Of a stretch of 64,000 nt of DNA, positions 32,290 through 41,634 are shown piece by piece. Every line of letters starts with the position of its first letter. The first letter of the stretch is position 1. The DNA is from Streptomyces aureus (GTDB lineage Bacteria > Actinomycetota > Actinomycetes > Streptomycetales > Streptomycetaceae). The notes beneath the pieces were generated by a model, which ran no database searches, was not told the origin of the DNA, and saw nothing but the letters and a program-made list of their open reading frames with translations. The position numbers were made by a program, and so were the translations under genes. The stretch lies in contig NZ_JNZD01000005.1 in assembly GCF_000725495.1 (NCBI RefSeq), forward strand, positions 62,001 to 126,000, given 5' to 3'.

Positions 32290-33380
32290 CGGGCCGCACC
32301 CTCTTCCGGGATCTCGGCGGCCCCCGACAACGCTGTCCGGGCGGCCGCGATTTCTGCGTTCAGTACCTCCACCAGCCGCCCGGCGGGCAGGTCGCGCGCC
32401 ATGCGGTGGCCCTGTCCCGCCCACAGGGCCGTGCCCTGCGCGTCGCCCGCCTTGGCCGCGGCCCTGCGCAGCGGCAGGGTGAGGTGGTGGATCTCGGGGT
32501 AGGCGGCGGGGGCGTAGGGGCCGTGCTCGCGCATGAAGCGGTTGGCCAGCGCGCGCGCCGGACGTCCGGTGAAGGCGCGCGTGAGCTCCGTGCGGACGTA
32601 GAGGGGGTCGGTCAGGGCCTGCTTGTGCACGGCGCTCGCCCCGGACTCGGGGGTGGCGAGGAAGGCGGTGCCGAGCTGCGCCGCGTGCGCGCCGGCGGCG
32701 AGGACGGCGGCGATCTGGCTGCCGCGCATGATGCCTCCCGCGGCGACGACCGGGATGTCCACCGTCTCGCGGATCTGCGCGACCAGGGAGAGCAGTCCGA
32801 CGCCCGTGCCGTCCGTCTCCGGGTTGTCCCGGTGGGTGCCCTGGTGTCCGCCGGCCTCGATGCCCTGCGCGATCACCGCGTCGGCGCCGGCCCGCTGCGC
32901 GCCCAGGGCTTCCTCGGCCGTGGTGGCGGTGACCAGGGTGAGGGTGCCGGCGCGGCGCAGCGCCTCGAGCGTCTCCGGCTTCGGGACGCCGAAGTGGAAG
33001 GAGACCGCGGCCACCGGATTGTCGAGGAGGACCGCGAGTTTGGCGTCGTAGCCGTCGTCCCGGCCGCTGTCCGGGTCGCCGAGTTCGGTCTCGTACCAGG
33101 CGGCCTCGCCGGCGAGCTGGTGGGCGTACACCTCGACCGCGGCGGCGTCCGCGTGCTCCGGCTGCGGGAGGAACAGGTTGACGCCGAAGGGACGGCCGGT
33201 CAGCCCGCGCAGCTGCTTGATCTCCTGGTACATGCCGTCGGCGGTCTTGTACCCGGCGGCGAGGAAGCCGAGTCCCCCGGCCTCGGAGACGGCCGCCGCG
33301 AGCTGCGGGACGGAGACTCCGCCCGCCATGGGGGCCTGCACGATCGGGTGAGGGAAGAGATCGGTCAGCGCGGAGGACAT
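32286..33380 (-). CDS. Nitronate monooxygenase
   Basis: FMN-dependent TIM-barrel oxidoreductase of 364 residues (NMO/2-nitropropane dioxygenase family), which detoxifies nitronates. The N-terminal PIVQAPMAGG (residues 12-21), the phosphate-binding VVAAGGIMRG near 205 and QGIEAGGHQGTH near 170 are characteristic. It is transcribed just before rsmE with a four-base overlap and after dnaJ-hrcA, from which it is separated by 109 bases. Substrate range is not readable; propionate-3-nitronate is the usual toxic target of the family. Confidence 0.92.
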   Translation of the reverse strand: MSSALTDLFPHPIVQAPMAGGVSVPQLAAAVSEAGGLGFLAAGYKTADGMYQEIKQLRGLTGRPFGVNLFLPQPEHADAAAVEVYAHQLAGEAAWYETELGDPDSGRDDGYDAKLAVLLDNPVAAVSFHFGVPKPETLEALRRAGTLTLVTATTAEEALGAQRAGADAVIAQGIEAGGHQGTHRDNPETDGTGVGLLSLVAQIRETVDIPVVAAGGIMRGSQIAAVLAAGAHAAQLGTAFLATPESGASAVHKQALTDPLYVRTELTRAFTGRPARALANRFMREHGPYAPAAYPEIHHLTLPLRRAAAKAGDAQGTALWAGQGHRMARDLPAGRLVEVLNAEIAAARTALSGAAEIPEEGAAR

Positions 33381-33489
33381 GACGGCATGTTGTCACGTCC
33401 CCGCAACAAGTCCGAATCCGGTCGTCCGCCCGGAACGGGCCCCGCGGCGAAGGGCACGAAGCGGCTTCAGCTCCGTGCCCCCGCGTGGA

Positions 33490-34626
33490 TCACCGGCCGT
33501 TGAAGGCGTCCTTCAGCCGGGAGAAGAGTCCCTGCTGACCGGGCTGGAACTGACCCGTGGGCCGCTCCTCGCCGCGCAGCGCGGCGAGCTCGCGCAGCAC
33601 CCGCTCCTGCTCCGGGTCGAGCTTGGTCGGCGTGGTGACCTCGACGTGCACGACGAGGTCGCCGCGGCCGCCGCCGCGCAGGTGCGTGATGCCCCGGCCG
33701 TGCAGCGGGATCGACTGGCCGGACTGCGTGCCCGGACGGATGTCGACCTCCTCCATGCCGTCGAGCGTCTCCAGCGGCACCTTGGTGCCGAGGGCCGCCG
33801 CGGTCATCGGGATGGTGACCGTGCAGTGCAGGTCGTCGCCGCGCCGCTGGAAGGTCGAGTGCGGCAGCTCGTGGATCTCCACGTACAGGTCGCCGGCGGG
33901 GCCGCCGCCGGGGCCGACCTCACCCTCGCCCGCGAGCTGGATGCGGGTGCCGTTGTCCACACCGGCCGGGATCTTGACCGTGAGGGTGCGGCGGGAGCGG
34001 ACCCGGCCGTCGCCCGCGCACTCGTGGCACGGGGTCGGGACGACGGTGCCGAAGCCCTGGCACTGCGGGCACGGCCGCGAGGTCATGACCTGGCCGAGGA
34101 AGGACCGCGTCACCTGGGACACCTCGCCGCGGCCGCGGCACATGTCACAGGTCTGCGCGGAGGTGCCGGGAGCGGCGCCCTCGCCGTTGCAGGTGCCGCA
34201 GACGACGGCCGTGTCGACCTGGATGTCCTTCGTGGTGCCGAAGGCCGCCTCGTCGAGCTCGATCTCCAGACGGATCATGGCGTCCTGGCCGCGGCGGGTG
34301 CGCGAGCGCGGTCCGCGCTGCGACGCCGTGCCGAAGAACGCGTCCATGATGTCCGAGAAGTTCCCGAAGCCGCCCTGGCCGAAGCCGCCGGCACCGCCGC
34401 CGCCCTGCTGGGACAGCGGGTCGCCGCCGAGGTCGTAGACCTGCTTCTTCTGCGGGTCCGACAACACCTCGTACGCGGCGTTGATCTCCTTGAACCGCTC
34501 CTGCGTCTTCGGATCGGGATTGACGTCCGGGTGCAGCTCGCGAGCGAGCCTCCGGAACGCCTTCTTGATCTCGTCCTGGGACGCGTCGCGGCGCACGCCG
34601 AGTACGGCGTAGTAGTCCGTGGCCAC
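33490..34626 (-). CDS. dnaJ: Chaperone DnaJ (second copy type)
   Basis: Hsp40 co-chaperone of 378 residues. A J domain (1-70) has the HPD triplet in LHPDVNPD, followed by a Gly/Phe-rich linker (GGGGAGGFGQGGFG) and four CxxCxGxG zinc repeats between about 145 and 215 (CGTCNGEG, CDMCRGRG, CPQCQGFG, CHECAGDG). The C-terminal substrate domains follow. It begins with GTG directly after the hrcA stop codon, so it is the second gene of a heat-shock operon under CIRCE control. Streptomycetes keep another dnaJ with dnaK; this one pairs with hrcA, the so-called dnaJ2 arrangement. Confidence 0.95.
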   Translation of the reverse strand: MATDYYAVLGVRRDASQDEIKKAFRRLARELHPDVNPDPKTQERFKEINAAYEVLSDPQKKQVYDLGGDPLSQQGGGGAGGFGQGGFGNFSDIMDAFFGTASQRGPRSRTRRGQDAMIRLEIELDEAAFGTTKDIQVDTAVVCGTCNGEGAAPGTSAQTCDMCRGRGEVSQVTRSFLGQVMTSRPCPQCQGFGTVVPTPCHECAGDGRVRSRRTLTVKIPAGVDNGTRIQLAGEGEVGPGGGPAGDLYVEIHELPHSTFQRRGDDLHCTVTIPMTAAALGTKVPLETLDGMEEVDIRPGTQSGQSIPLHGRGITHLRGGGRGDLVVHVEVTTPTKLDPEQERVLRELAALRGEERPTGQFQPGQQGLFSRLKDAFNGR

Positions 34627-35643
34627 TTAAGACTCCGCCAGGATCTGTCCGACGTACCGTGCCACCGCTCGTACCGCTCCCATCGTTCCCGGGTAATCCA
34701 TGCGGGTCGGGCCGACCACGCCGAGTTTGGCTACTGCCTCGCCGCCCGAACCGTAGCCGACGGAGACCACGGACGTGGAGTTGAGTCCCTCGTACGCGTT
34801 CTCGTGCCCGATTCGCACGGTCATGCTCGAATCCCCGGCCTCTCCAAGCAACTTGAGGAGCACGACCTGCTCCTCCAGCGCTTCGAGCACCGGCCGGATG
34901 GTGAGAGGGAAGTCATGTCCGAAGCGCGTGAGATTGGCGGTGCCGCCGATCATCAGGCGCTCCTCGGTCTCCTCGACGAGCGTCTCCAGCAGTGTGGAGA
35001 GCACCGTCGAGACCGTACCCCGGTCCTCCGCCTCGAAGGCTTCGGGGAGGTCCTGGACGAGCTGCGGGACGTCCGCGAAGGGGCGCCCCGCGACCCGGCT
35101 GTTGAGCCGGGCCCGCAGGTCCGCCAGCGACGTCTCACCGAACGGCGCCGGACAGTTGATCATGCGCTGCTCGACCCGGCCGGTGTCCGTGATCAGCACG
35201 AGCATCACCCGCGCGGGGGCGAGCGACAGCAGCTCCACGTGACGGACGGTCGAGCGGGTCAGCGAGGGGTACTGCACGACGGCGACCTGCCGGGTGAGCT
35301 GCGCGAGCAGCCGCACGGTCCGGCCGACGACGTCGTCCAGGTCGACCGCGCCGTCCAGGAAGTTCTGGATGGCGCGGCGCTCGGGCGCGGTCATCGGCTT
35401 GACGCCGGCGAGCTTGTCGACGAAGAGGCGGTAGCCCTTGTCGGTGGGGATGCGCCCGGCGCTGGTGTGCGGCTGGGCGATGTACCCCTCGTCCTCCAGG
35501 ACCGCCATGTCGTTGCGGACGGTCGCCGGCGAGACGCCGAGGCGGTGCCGTTCGGTGAGCGCCTTGGAGCCGACCGGCTCCTCGGTGCCCACGTAGTCCT
35601 GGACGATGGCGCGCAGCACCTCGAGCCTGCGTTCGCTGAGCAT
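34627..35643 (-). CDS. hrcA: Heat-inducible transcription repressor HrcA
   Basis: Repressor of 338 residues that binds CIRCE elements and is helped to fold by GroEL. The N-terminal winged helix (about 1-75) contains [31 protein letters not shown], the family signature; the rest is the GAF-like effector domain. The ATG at 35643 matches the conserved MLSERR start; the frame is open further up to 35703, across the CIRCE element, and that extension should be ignored. Its own operator lies 55 bases upstream, so it is autoregulated, and dnaJ follows without a gap. Confidence 0.97.
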   Translation of the reverse strand: MLSERRLEVLRAIVQDYVGTEEPVGSKALTERHRLGVSPATVRNDMAVLEDEGYIAQPHTSAGRIPTDKGYRLFVDKLAGVKPMTAPERRAIQNFLDGAVDLDDVVGRTVRLLAQLTRQVAVVQYPSLTRSTVRHVELLSLAPARVMLVLITDTGRVEQRMINCPAPFGETSLADLRARLNSRVAGRPFADVPQLVQDLPEAFEAEDRGTVSTVLSTLLETLVEETEERLMIGGTANLTRFGHDFPLTIRPVLEALEEQVVLLKLLGEAGDSSMTVRIGHENAYEGLNSTSVVSVGYGSGGEAVAKLGVVGPTRMDYPGTMGAVRAVARYVGQILAES

Positions 35644-35697
35644 CGCGCACCTCCAGAAGTCGACTCGGTGGTCTTCGTGGCCTTCGTGGCATTCGCC

Positions 35698-35722
35698 TGG
35701 CACTCAGCGCACCCGAGTGCCA
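35698..35722 (-). promoter_or_regulatory. CIRCE element of hrcA-dnaJ
   Basis: TGGCACTC, nine bases, GAGTGCCA: a close match to the CIRCE consensus (TTAGCACTC-N9-GAGTGCTAA) with GC-rich flanks typical of streptomycetes. It sits in the hrcA promoter region, 55 bases from the start codon. Confidence 0.85.
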
Positions 35723-35819
35723 ACGTTCCCCGGCCCAGTGTACGGCGGTGAGGCGCGCCCCGGGCAAGGGCGGGCCTGCGATGTCGTGCACGGCACCCGG
35801 TCACCGTTAGCGTCGCCGC

Positions 35820-36545
35820 ATGAGGCTGACTTGGGAAGAGCTGGGGTGGGAAAGGGTGGCGCCCCGGGTGGGGCGGCGGCGGCTTCCGGGCTGGGACTGC
35901 ACGGCCGGGCTCGTCGTCGGCGACGGGGCGGCGCTGATGATCGACGCCGGGTCGAGCCTCGCGGAGGGCGCCCTGCTGCGCGCCGACGCGCGGGCCCTCG
36001 CGGGCGCGCGTGTGACCCATATCGCGCTCACCCACCCGCATTTCGACCACGTTTTCGGCGCGGCGGCGTTCGCGGGCGTGGAGGTCCTCGCCGCGGGCGG
36101 TTCCTCGGATGTGTACGAGCGCGGCCGCGAGGAGCTGTGCGCGGACGCGGTGCGCAACGGGCTCGACCCCCGGGCGGCGGAGGAGGCGGCCGACACCCTC
36201 GTTCGGCCGAGGCACTTCGTGTGGGGCACCTGGGAACTGGAGCTCGCCGGAGGCGTCCGGGTCCGGCTGGTACGGACGGGCGAGGGCCACACCGCCCACG
36301 ACCTCGTGGTCGTCGTCCCGGGCGACCCGACCGTGGTGTTCTGCGGCGACCTGGTCGAGGAGTCGGGCGAACCGCAGGCCGGCCCCGACGCGGTGCCCGC
36401 GCGCTGGCCGGCGGCCCTCGACCGGCTGCTGGAACTGGGCGGCGAGGACGCCCTGTACGTCCCCGGCCACGGCGCGGTCGTGGACGCCGCCTTCGTACGC
36501 TCCCAGCGGGACGCCTTGGCGGAGCGCTTCGGCGTAGCGGGGTAG
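35820..36545 (+). CDS. Metallo-beta-lactamase-fold hydrolase
   Basis: A 241-residue MBL-fold enzyme with the metal motif THPHFDH near 64-70, a later GEGHTAHDL that carries the next His near 158-166, FCGDLVEESGE near 177-187 with the bridging Asp, and VPGHGAVVD near 218-226. Two metal ions are likely. It is a stand-alone cytosolic hydrolase; members include glyoxalase II, lactonases and others, so the reaction is open. Its own promoter must share the region with the divergent hrcA and its CIRCE element. Start ATG 35820. Confidence 0.9.
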   Translation: MRLTWEELGWERVAPRVGRRRLPGWDCTAGLVVGDGAALMIDAGSSLAEGALLRADARALAGARVTHIALTHPHFDHVFGAAAFAGVEVLAAGGSSDVYERGREELCADAVRNGLDPRAAEEAADTLVRPRHFVWGTWELELAGGVRVRLVRTGEGHTAHDLVVVVPGDPTVVFCGDLVEESGEPQAGPDAVPARWPAALDRLLELGGEDALYVPGHGAVVDAAFVRSQRDALAERFGVAG

Positions 36546-36635
36546 GCGCGGGCGGGGCGGACCCGCCAGGTGCTGGGACGGCGGGTTTCGGCGTGTCGCG
36601 GTGAGGCTCGGGCGGCTTCTCCTATCGTCATCCGA

Positions 36636-37442
36636 ATGCGCCAGTACTCTCCGGACCTGACCCCGCCGTGGAAGAAGCCCCGGCCCGTGCCCGAGGTCCC
36701 GGCGGACCCGGGTCTGGTCGTCGAGGAGCCCGGCACCGGCTTCTGCGGCGCGGTGATCCGATGCGAGGCCGGCACGGTGACCCTGGAGGACCGCTTCGGC
36801 AAGCACCGGGTGTTCCCGATGGAGCCGCGCGGCTTCCTGCTGGAGGGCAGGCCCGTGACGCTGGTCCGCCCGGCGGCCGCGGCACCGGCCCGGCCCGGCC
36901 GGACGGCGTCCGGATCGGTGGCGGTCCCCGGCGCCCGCGCCCGGGTCGCGCGCGCCGGGCGCATCTATGTGGAGGGCCGCCACGACGCGGAACTGGTGGA
37001 GCGGGTCTGGGGCGACGACCTGCGCATCGAGGGCGTCGTCGTGGAGTACCTGGAGGGGGTCGACGACCTCCCGGCCGTCGTCGAGGAGTTCGACCCGGGA
37101 CCGGACGCCCGGCTGGGCGTCCTGGTGGACCATCTGGTCCCGGGCTCGAAGGAGTCCCGGATCGCGGAGGCGGTCACCAGCGAGCACGCCCTGGTGCTCG
37201 GGCACCCGTACATCGACGTCTGGGAGGCCGTGAAGCCGTCGTCCGTCGGCATCGCGGCCTGGCCCCGCGTCCCCCGCGGCCAGGACTGGAAGACGGGCGT
37301 GTGCCGGGCCCTGGGCTGGCCGGAGAACACCGGCGCGGCCTGGCAGCACATCCTGTCCCGGGTCCACTCCTACAAGGACCTGGAACCGGCCCTCCTGGGC
37401 CGGGTGGAGGAACTGATCGACTTCGTCACGGCGCCGGAGTGA
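36636..37442 (+). CDS. DUF3097 family protein
   Basis: A 268-residue protein of the actinobacterial DUF3097 family. After an N-terminal beta-rich segment (about 25-75, RCEAGTVTLEDRFGKHRVFPM) and a disordered Ala/Pro linker comes a TOPRIM-like domain: RIYVEGRHDAELVERVWGDDL near 108-128 and GVLVDHLVPGSKE near 160-172 hold the acidic residues. The TOPRIM likeness suggests a nucleic-acid-related role, but nothing more is established. The ATG at 36636 fits the conserved MRQYSPDLTPPWKK start. It is 91 bases downstream of the MBL gene on the same strand. Confidence 0.88.
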   Translation: MRQYSPDLTPPWKKPRPVPEVPADPGLVVEEPGTGFCGAVIRCEAGTVTLEDRFGKHRVFPMEPRGFLLEGRPVTLVRPAAAAPARPGRTASGSVAVPGARARVARAGRIYVEGRHDAELVERVWGDDLRIEGVVVEYLEGVDDLPAVVEEFDPGPDARLGVLVDHLVPGSKESRIAEAVTSEHALVLGHPYIDVWEAVKPSSVGIAAWPRVPRGQDWKTGVCRALGWPENTGAAWQHILSRVHSYKDLEPALLGRVEELIDFVTAPE

Positions 37443-37659
37443 CGGCCCGGCCTCCGGCCTCCCGGGTCCGGGGCAGGTGCCCGTTGACGTCCGGGTCTCC
37501 GCGGAAGCCGGGCGCCACCCGCCGACCGCCGAAACCAGAGGTCCGGTGCCCGTCGGAGGCAGCCCGCCGACACGGCGTCGCGCCCGTCCGAGGGCCGCAC
37601 GCTGACGCTGTAGCGAAGCCGGGGCAGATATGGCCGCGGACTGTACGGGAATCAGGTGT

Positions 37660-38898
37660 TCAGTCCACCAGGTCCCGGACGACGGCGTCCGCGAGGAGAC
37701 GGCCGCGCAGGGTGAGGACGGCGCGCCCGGCGTCGTAGGGGCCCTCTTCGAGGAGACCCTCGGACAGCGCGCGGCGGGAGGCGGCGAGCCCGTCGGGGCG
37801 CAGCAGCGAGAGCGGGCAGCCCTCGCGCAGCCGCAGCTCCAGGAGGATGCGCTCGACCCGGCGGTCCTCCTCGGAGAGGAGTTCGCGGCCGGCCCCTGGC
37901 GAGCGGCCCTCGGCCAGTGCCGCCGCGTACGCCCCCGGATGCTTCACGTTCCACCAGCGAACACCGCCCACGTGGCTGTGCGCGCCGGGGCCCGCGCCCC
38001 ACCAGTCGGCGCCCCGCCAGTAGAGCTCGTTGTGCAGACAGCGGCTGTCCGGCGAGCCGGCGGTGGCCCAGTTCGAGACCTCGTACCAGTCGAAGCCCGC
38101 CGCCGACATCACCTCGTCGGCGATGAGATACCGGTCCGCGTGCACGTCGTCGTCGGTCATGGGGACCTCGCCGCGGCGGATCCGGCGCGCGAGCTGCGTG
38201 CCCTCCTCGACGATGAGCGCGTACGCGGAGATGTGGTCGGGACCGGCGCCGAGGGCCGCCTCCAGGGAGGCCCGCCAGTCGTCGTCCGACTCCCCCGGTG
38301 TGCCGTAGATCAGGTCCAGGTTCACATGTGCGAAGCCGGCCGCGCGGGCCTCGGCGACGCAGGCCTCGGGACGGCCCGGGGTGTGTGTGCGGTCGAGCAC
38401 CTTCAGGACGTGCTGCCGGGCGCTCTGCATGCCGAAGGAGATCCGGTTGAAGCCCCCGGCGCGGAGGGTCGCCAGGTACTCGGGACCGACCGACTCGGGG
38501 TTCGCCTCCGTCGTGACCTCGGCGTCGTCCGCGAGCCCGAACTCGTCCCGGATCGCGCCCAGCATCCGTACGAGATCACCGGCGGCCAGCAGCGTGGGCG
38601 TACCGCCTCCGACGAAGACCGTGCGGACCGGGCGGGGGTCGTCGCCGAGGACCTTGCGGGCGAGCCGGATCTCGTCGATCAGGGTGTCCGCGTAGTTGTC
38701 GCGGGAGGCGAGGACGCCCCCGCTGCCCCGCAGCTCGGTCGCCGTGTAGGTGTTGAAGTCGCAGTAGCCGCAGCGGGTCGCGCAGTACGGGACGTGGAGG
38801 TAGAACCCGAGGGGCCGCTCGGCGGCCCCGGCCAGGGCGTGTGCGGGCAGCGCCCCGTCGTCGGGGACGGGCTCACCGTCGGGAAGTGCGGAAGGCAT
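37660..38898 (-). CDS. hemW: Radical-SAM heme chaperone HemW
   Basis: Radical SAM protein of 412 residues that binds heme and delivers it to respiratory enzymes; often annotated as oxygen-independent coproporphyrinogen III oxidase. The cluster motif CATRCGYC has Cys39, Cys43 and Cys46 (CX3CX2C), which is the HemW form and not the HemN one. FVGGGTPTLL follows near 90, and the HemW C-terminal helical domain completes it. ATG 38898 is chosen because it matches the conserved MPSALPDGEP start; another ATG lies three codons upstream. It is followed by 217 bases of unremarkable sequence before DUF3097. Confidence 0.93.
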   Translation of the reverse strand: MPSALPDGEPVPDDGALPAHALAGAAERPLGFYLHVPYCATRCGYCDFNTYTATELRGSGGVLASRDNYADTLIDEIRLARKVLGDDPRPVRTVFVGGGTPTLLAAGDLVRMLGAIRDEFGLADDAEVTTEANPESVGPEYLATLRAGGFNRISFGMQSARQHVLKVLDRTHTPGRPEACVAEARAAGFAHVNLDLIYGTPGESDDDWRASLEAALGAGPDHISAYALIVEEGTQLARRIRRGEVPMTDDDVHADRYLIADEVMSAAGFDWYEVSNWATAGSPDSRCLHNELYWRGADWWGAGPGAHSHVGGVRWWNVKHPGAYAAALAEGRSPGAGRELLSEEDRRVERILLELRLREGCPLSLLRPDGLAASRRALSEGLLEEGPYDAGRAVLTLRGRLLADAVVRDLVD

Positions 38899-38992
38899 GC
38901 CTTCCATTGTCCAGCACGCACGGAGTACGGCGGCCCGGCACGGGCGGGCGCGCCGTTCCCCACCGACCGGACCGGGCGGGCAGAGCGTTCCC

Positions 38993-39087
38993 CCGTCCGG
39001 CGCGGGCGGGCCCGGTGGGCTCCGCCGTCCGGCGCGGGCGGGCGCGGTGGCCCCGCCGTCCGGCGCGGACGGGCCCGGTGGGCTCCG
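38993..39087. repeat. Three tandem 32-base repeats at the end of the phosphatase gene
   Basis: Copies lie at 38993-39024, 39025-39055 and 39056-39087 (32, 31 and 32 bases, two or three differences), with the core CCGTCCGGCGCGGGCGGGC. The last copy ends exactly at the stop codon of the SpoIIE-type phosphatase. A weaker relative precedes them. They could act as a terminator region or be a neutral minisatellite. Confidence 0.8.
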
Positions 39088-41253
39088 CTATTCCGCCTGG
39101 AGCACCAGCAGGGCCATGTCGTCCTCCGGCGGCCGGGGGCCGAACGCGTGGACCAGTGTCCGGATCCGTTCCGCGATCAGCTCGGCGTTCAGGCCCGCGC
39201 ACTCCGCCAGGGCGTGCGCGAGACCGTCGTCGTCGTCGAACTGGCGGGAACCGTCGCGCCGCTCGGTCACCCCGTCGGTGACGCACAGGAGGGTGTCGCC
39301 GGGATACAGGTCGAAGGACTCGGAGGTGTACTCGGGGTCCTCGAAGACACCGAGCAGGGTCTGCGGCCGGGCCATCTCCCGTACGACGCCGTCGGGGCCC
39401 AGCAGCAGCGGCAGCGGATGCCCCGCCGAGGCGAGCGTGCAGCGCACACCGCCGTCGAAGGGCACCAGCTCGCCGTAGAGCATGGACAGGAAACGGGTCT
39501 GCGGGCCGAGGTCGGCGCCGAGCCCGGGTCCGCCCGCGGCCACCAGCGCCCGGGCCGCCGCGTCCGCCGCCTCCGTCGCGTCGTCGAGGAGGAGCTGGTT
39601 GAGGCGGTCGAGGACGTCCGCGACGTCGTAGCCCTCGCGGGCCAGCAGCCGCAGCCAGGGCCGGGCCAGCCCGATCACCACGGCGGCCTCCGGGCCCTTG
39701 CCCTGGACGTCGCCGACCGCGAAGCACCAGCGCCCGTCGCCGGCCGGGAACACGTCGTAGAAGTCGCCGCTCGGCCCGCCCTTGTCCAGCGGCTCGTAGA
39801 CGAGGGCGCTGCGCACCCCGGGGATCTCGGCGACCGCGCCGGGCAGCAGCCCGCGCTGCAGGACCCGGCTGATGGTGGCCTGGCGCGCGTACTGGCGGGC
39901 CGCGCCGATGGCCAGGGCGATACGGCGGCTGAGGTCCTCGACGAGTCCGGTGACCTCGTCCGGGAAGGCGGGCGGTCCGGCCCGCCCGATGACGAGCGTG
40001 CCCAGCGGCCGTCCGCCCGCGATCAGCCGGTACGCCAGCGCCGCCCCGCTCGCGCCCCGGGGGCCCAGCGCCGCACCGGGCCAGGGCACCGGGACGGCGC
40101 GGGAGCGGACCGCGTCGGGCAGGCACGGCGGATCCTTCTCCAGGGCCTGGCGCAGTCCCTCGACGAGGTTCTCGCTGCCGTGCCAGACGCGGGCGAGACG
40201 GGGTCCGAGGGCGAGGCCGAGACCGCCGGCCCGGTCGGTGGCCTCGTCCTCCAGCCACACGGCGCACCAGTCGGCCAGCCTCGGGACGAGGAGCTGTCCG
40301 GCCAGCGCGGCGACCAGGTCCTCGTCGAGCTGCCCGGCGAGCAGGTCCGAGGCCTCGGCGAGGAACGAGAGGGCGCCCCGGTCGAGCCAGTCGTGTGCCC
40401 GCGCGGGGCCGAGGCGATACGGGTCCGCGCCGGTGCCCGGTCCGTACCCCGGAGGCGGCCCCTCGGCGTACGCGTCGGCGCCGGCGCCGGTCGACTCCGC
40501 GCCGTCGGCCGGGTCCGTGAACCCGCCGGTCGCCGTGTAACCGCCCGCGTCGGCGAACCCGCCCGCTCCCCCGTAACCACCCGTGTCCGCGTAGCCGTCC
40601 CGGTCCGTGAAGCCGTCCGGGCCCGTGAGCGCGCCCGTGTCCGTGAACCCGGCCGTTCCGGCGAGAGGTCCGACGTCCTGGAGCCCTCCCGGACCGCGGA
40701 AGCCGTCGTCGTCCGTGAACACCGCCGGCGTCGGCGGCACGGCGGCGCCGTCGACCAGCAGCCGGGACCACACGGTCTTGACGCCCGGGCGGTAGGTGAT
40801 CCCCCAGGCCTCGGAGAGCGCCGAGACCAGGCGCAGGCCCCGCCCGTACTCCGGTGTCCCGTACGGCGGCTCGGCGCCGTCCTCGCGTATGGCGCGCGAG
40901 GGGTGGTGGTCCGACACCTCGATCACCAGCGGGCCGGGCGGGCCGTCGGTCTGGCGCTCCAGGCGGCACACCAGGTCGACGTCGGTACCCGCGTGCACGA
41001 CGGCGTTGGTGACGAGCTCGCTGACCACCACGGTCGCGTCGTCGGCGAGCCGGCCGTCGATGATCTCCGCGCCCGGCACGGCACCCTCGGTCCAGTGCTC
41101 GAGGGTGTCCCGGAGGAAGCGGCGCGCGGCCGCGGGGGCCAGCGGAGTGCCCGGCAGCGACGTGTGCGACACGAGGTCCTGGCCGGCCCGGTGGTGCGCG
41201 AGCGCGCCCGGTGCGCACGCCGTGGACTCCCGTTGCGTCGGAATGGCCCCCAC
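39088..41253 (-). CDS. SpoIIE-type PP2C phosphatase with HATPase and GAF domains
   Basis: A 721-residue cytosolic signalling protein. It combines an N-terminal RsbW-like ATPase domain (about 40-165; DDATVVVSELVTNAVVHAG and GRGLRLVSALSEAWG), a GAF-like sensor (about 290-460) and a C-terminal PP2C/SpoIIE phosphatase (about 480-720) with GDFYDVF, AVGDVQGKGPEAA and PPEDDMALLVL. It therefore carries both a kinase-like and a phosphatase unit acting on anti-sigma-antagonist proteins, typical of the streptomycete stress network. Between them is a linker (about 180-265) built of repeated GGFTD/TGGY units. Starts with GTG at 41253. No sigma factor or antagonist gene is adjacent. Confidence 0.92.
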   Translation of the reverse strand: MGAIPTQRESTACAPGALAHHRAGQDLVSHTSLPGTPLAPAAARRFLRDTLEHWTEGAVPGAEIIDGRLADDATVVVSELVTNAVVHAGTDVDLVCRLERQTDGPPGPLVIEVSDHHPSRAIREDGAEPPYGTPEYGRGLRLVSALSEAWGITYRPGVKTVWSRLLVDGAAVPPTPAVFTDDDGFRGPGGLQDVGPLAGTAGFTDTGALTGPDGFTDRDGYADTGGYGGAGGFADAGGYTATGGFTDPADGAESTGAGADAYAEGPPPGYGPGTGADPYRLGPARAHDWLDRGALSFLAEASDLLAGQLDEDLVAALAGQLLVPRLADWCAVWLEDEATDRAGGLGLALGPRLARVWHGSENLVEGLRQALEKDPPCLPDAVRSRAVPVPWPGAALGPRGASGAALAYRLIAGGRPLGTLVIGRAGPPAFPDEVTGLVEDLSRRIALAIGAARQYARQATISRVLQRGLLPGAVAEIPGVRSALVYEPLDKGGPSGDFYDVFPAGDGRWCFAVGDVQGKGPEAAVVIGLARPWLRLLAREGYDVADVLDRLNQLLLDDATEAADAAARALVAAGGPGLGADLGPQTRFLSMLYGELVPFDGGVRCTLASAGHPLPLLLGPDGVVREMARPQTLLGVFEDPEYTSESFDLYPGDTLLCVTDGVTERRDGSRQFDDDDGLAHALAECAGLNAELIAERIRTLVHAFGPRPPEDDMALLVLQAE

Positions 41254-41451
41254 TGTGCGGCTCCCTGGGCAGTTCGGACGAACCTCGTACGATGCGGCCA
41301 GGGTGACAGAAAGGCGGCGTCCATAAGCGGCGAGTCACCGAAGTGGGCCGTCATGGATGCGAACGATGGTATGGATGTGCTCGAAGACGGACAGATTCGA
41401 GCATCCGGTCCGCGTCCACGGCCCCGGGGGCCACTGCCGTCCTGCGGGGCC

Positions 41452-41578
41452 GCGCACCGAAGCGGGGGCCGTACGAAAGCGGGGGTGCGCACGAAGCCGG
41501 GGCGCACACGAAGGCGGGGGCCCGTACGAAGCCAGGTGCGTGCGCGAAGCCGGGGGCGCGCACGAAAGCGGGGGCGCC
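41452..41578. repeat. Degenerate tandem repeat of ACGAAGCGGGGGC units
   Basis: Seven imperfect copies, each 15-20 bases, of a unit like GCACGAAGCGGGGGC follow one another. Spacing varies, which distinguishes it from a CRISPR array. It lies 70 bases from the fadD stop codon. Function is unknown. Confidence 0.7.
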
Positions 41579-41621
41579 CCGGGTCCCTCCGCTCGTTCGC
41601 GGACGGATCCGGCGCACCCCC

Positions 41622-41634
41622 GCCCCGTAGGGGC
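41622..41634 (-). terminator. Possible fadD terminator
   Basis: GCCCC-TAC-GGGGC, a short perfect stem 12 bases after the fadD stop codon. It is small, so termination may also involve the repeat that follows. Confidence 0.4.

Noticed and set aside
41452..41578. CRISPR array
   Set aside because: The units are 15-20 bases, imperfect and directly adjacent with no unique spacers, and there are no cas genes in the window.
41351..41617. 88-codon minus-strand frame with FVRAP units
   Set aside because: It is the translation of the degenerate repeat, with no ribosome site and no conserved start.
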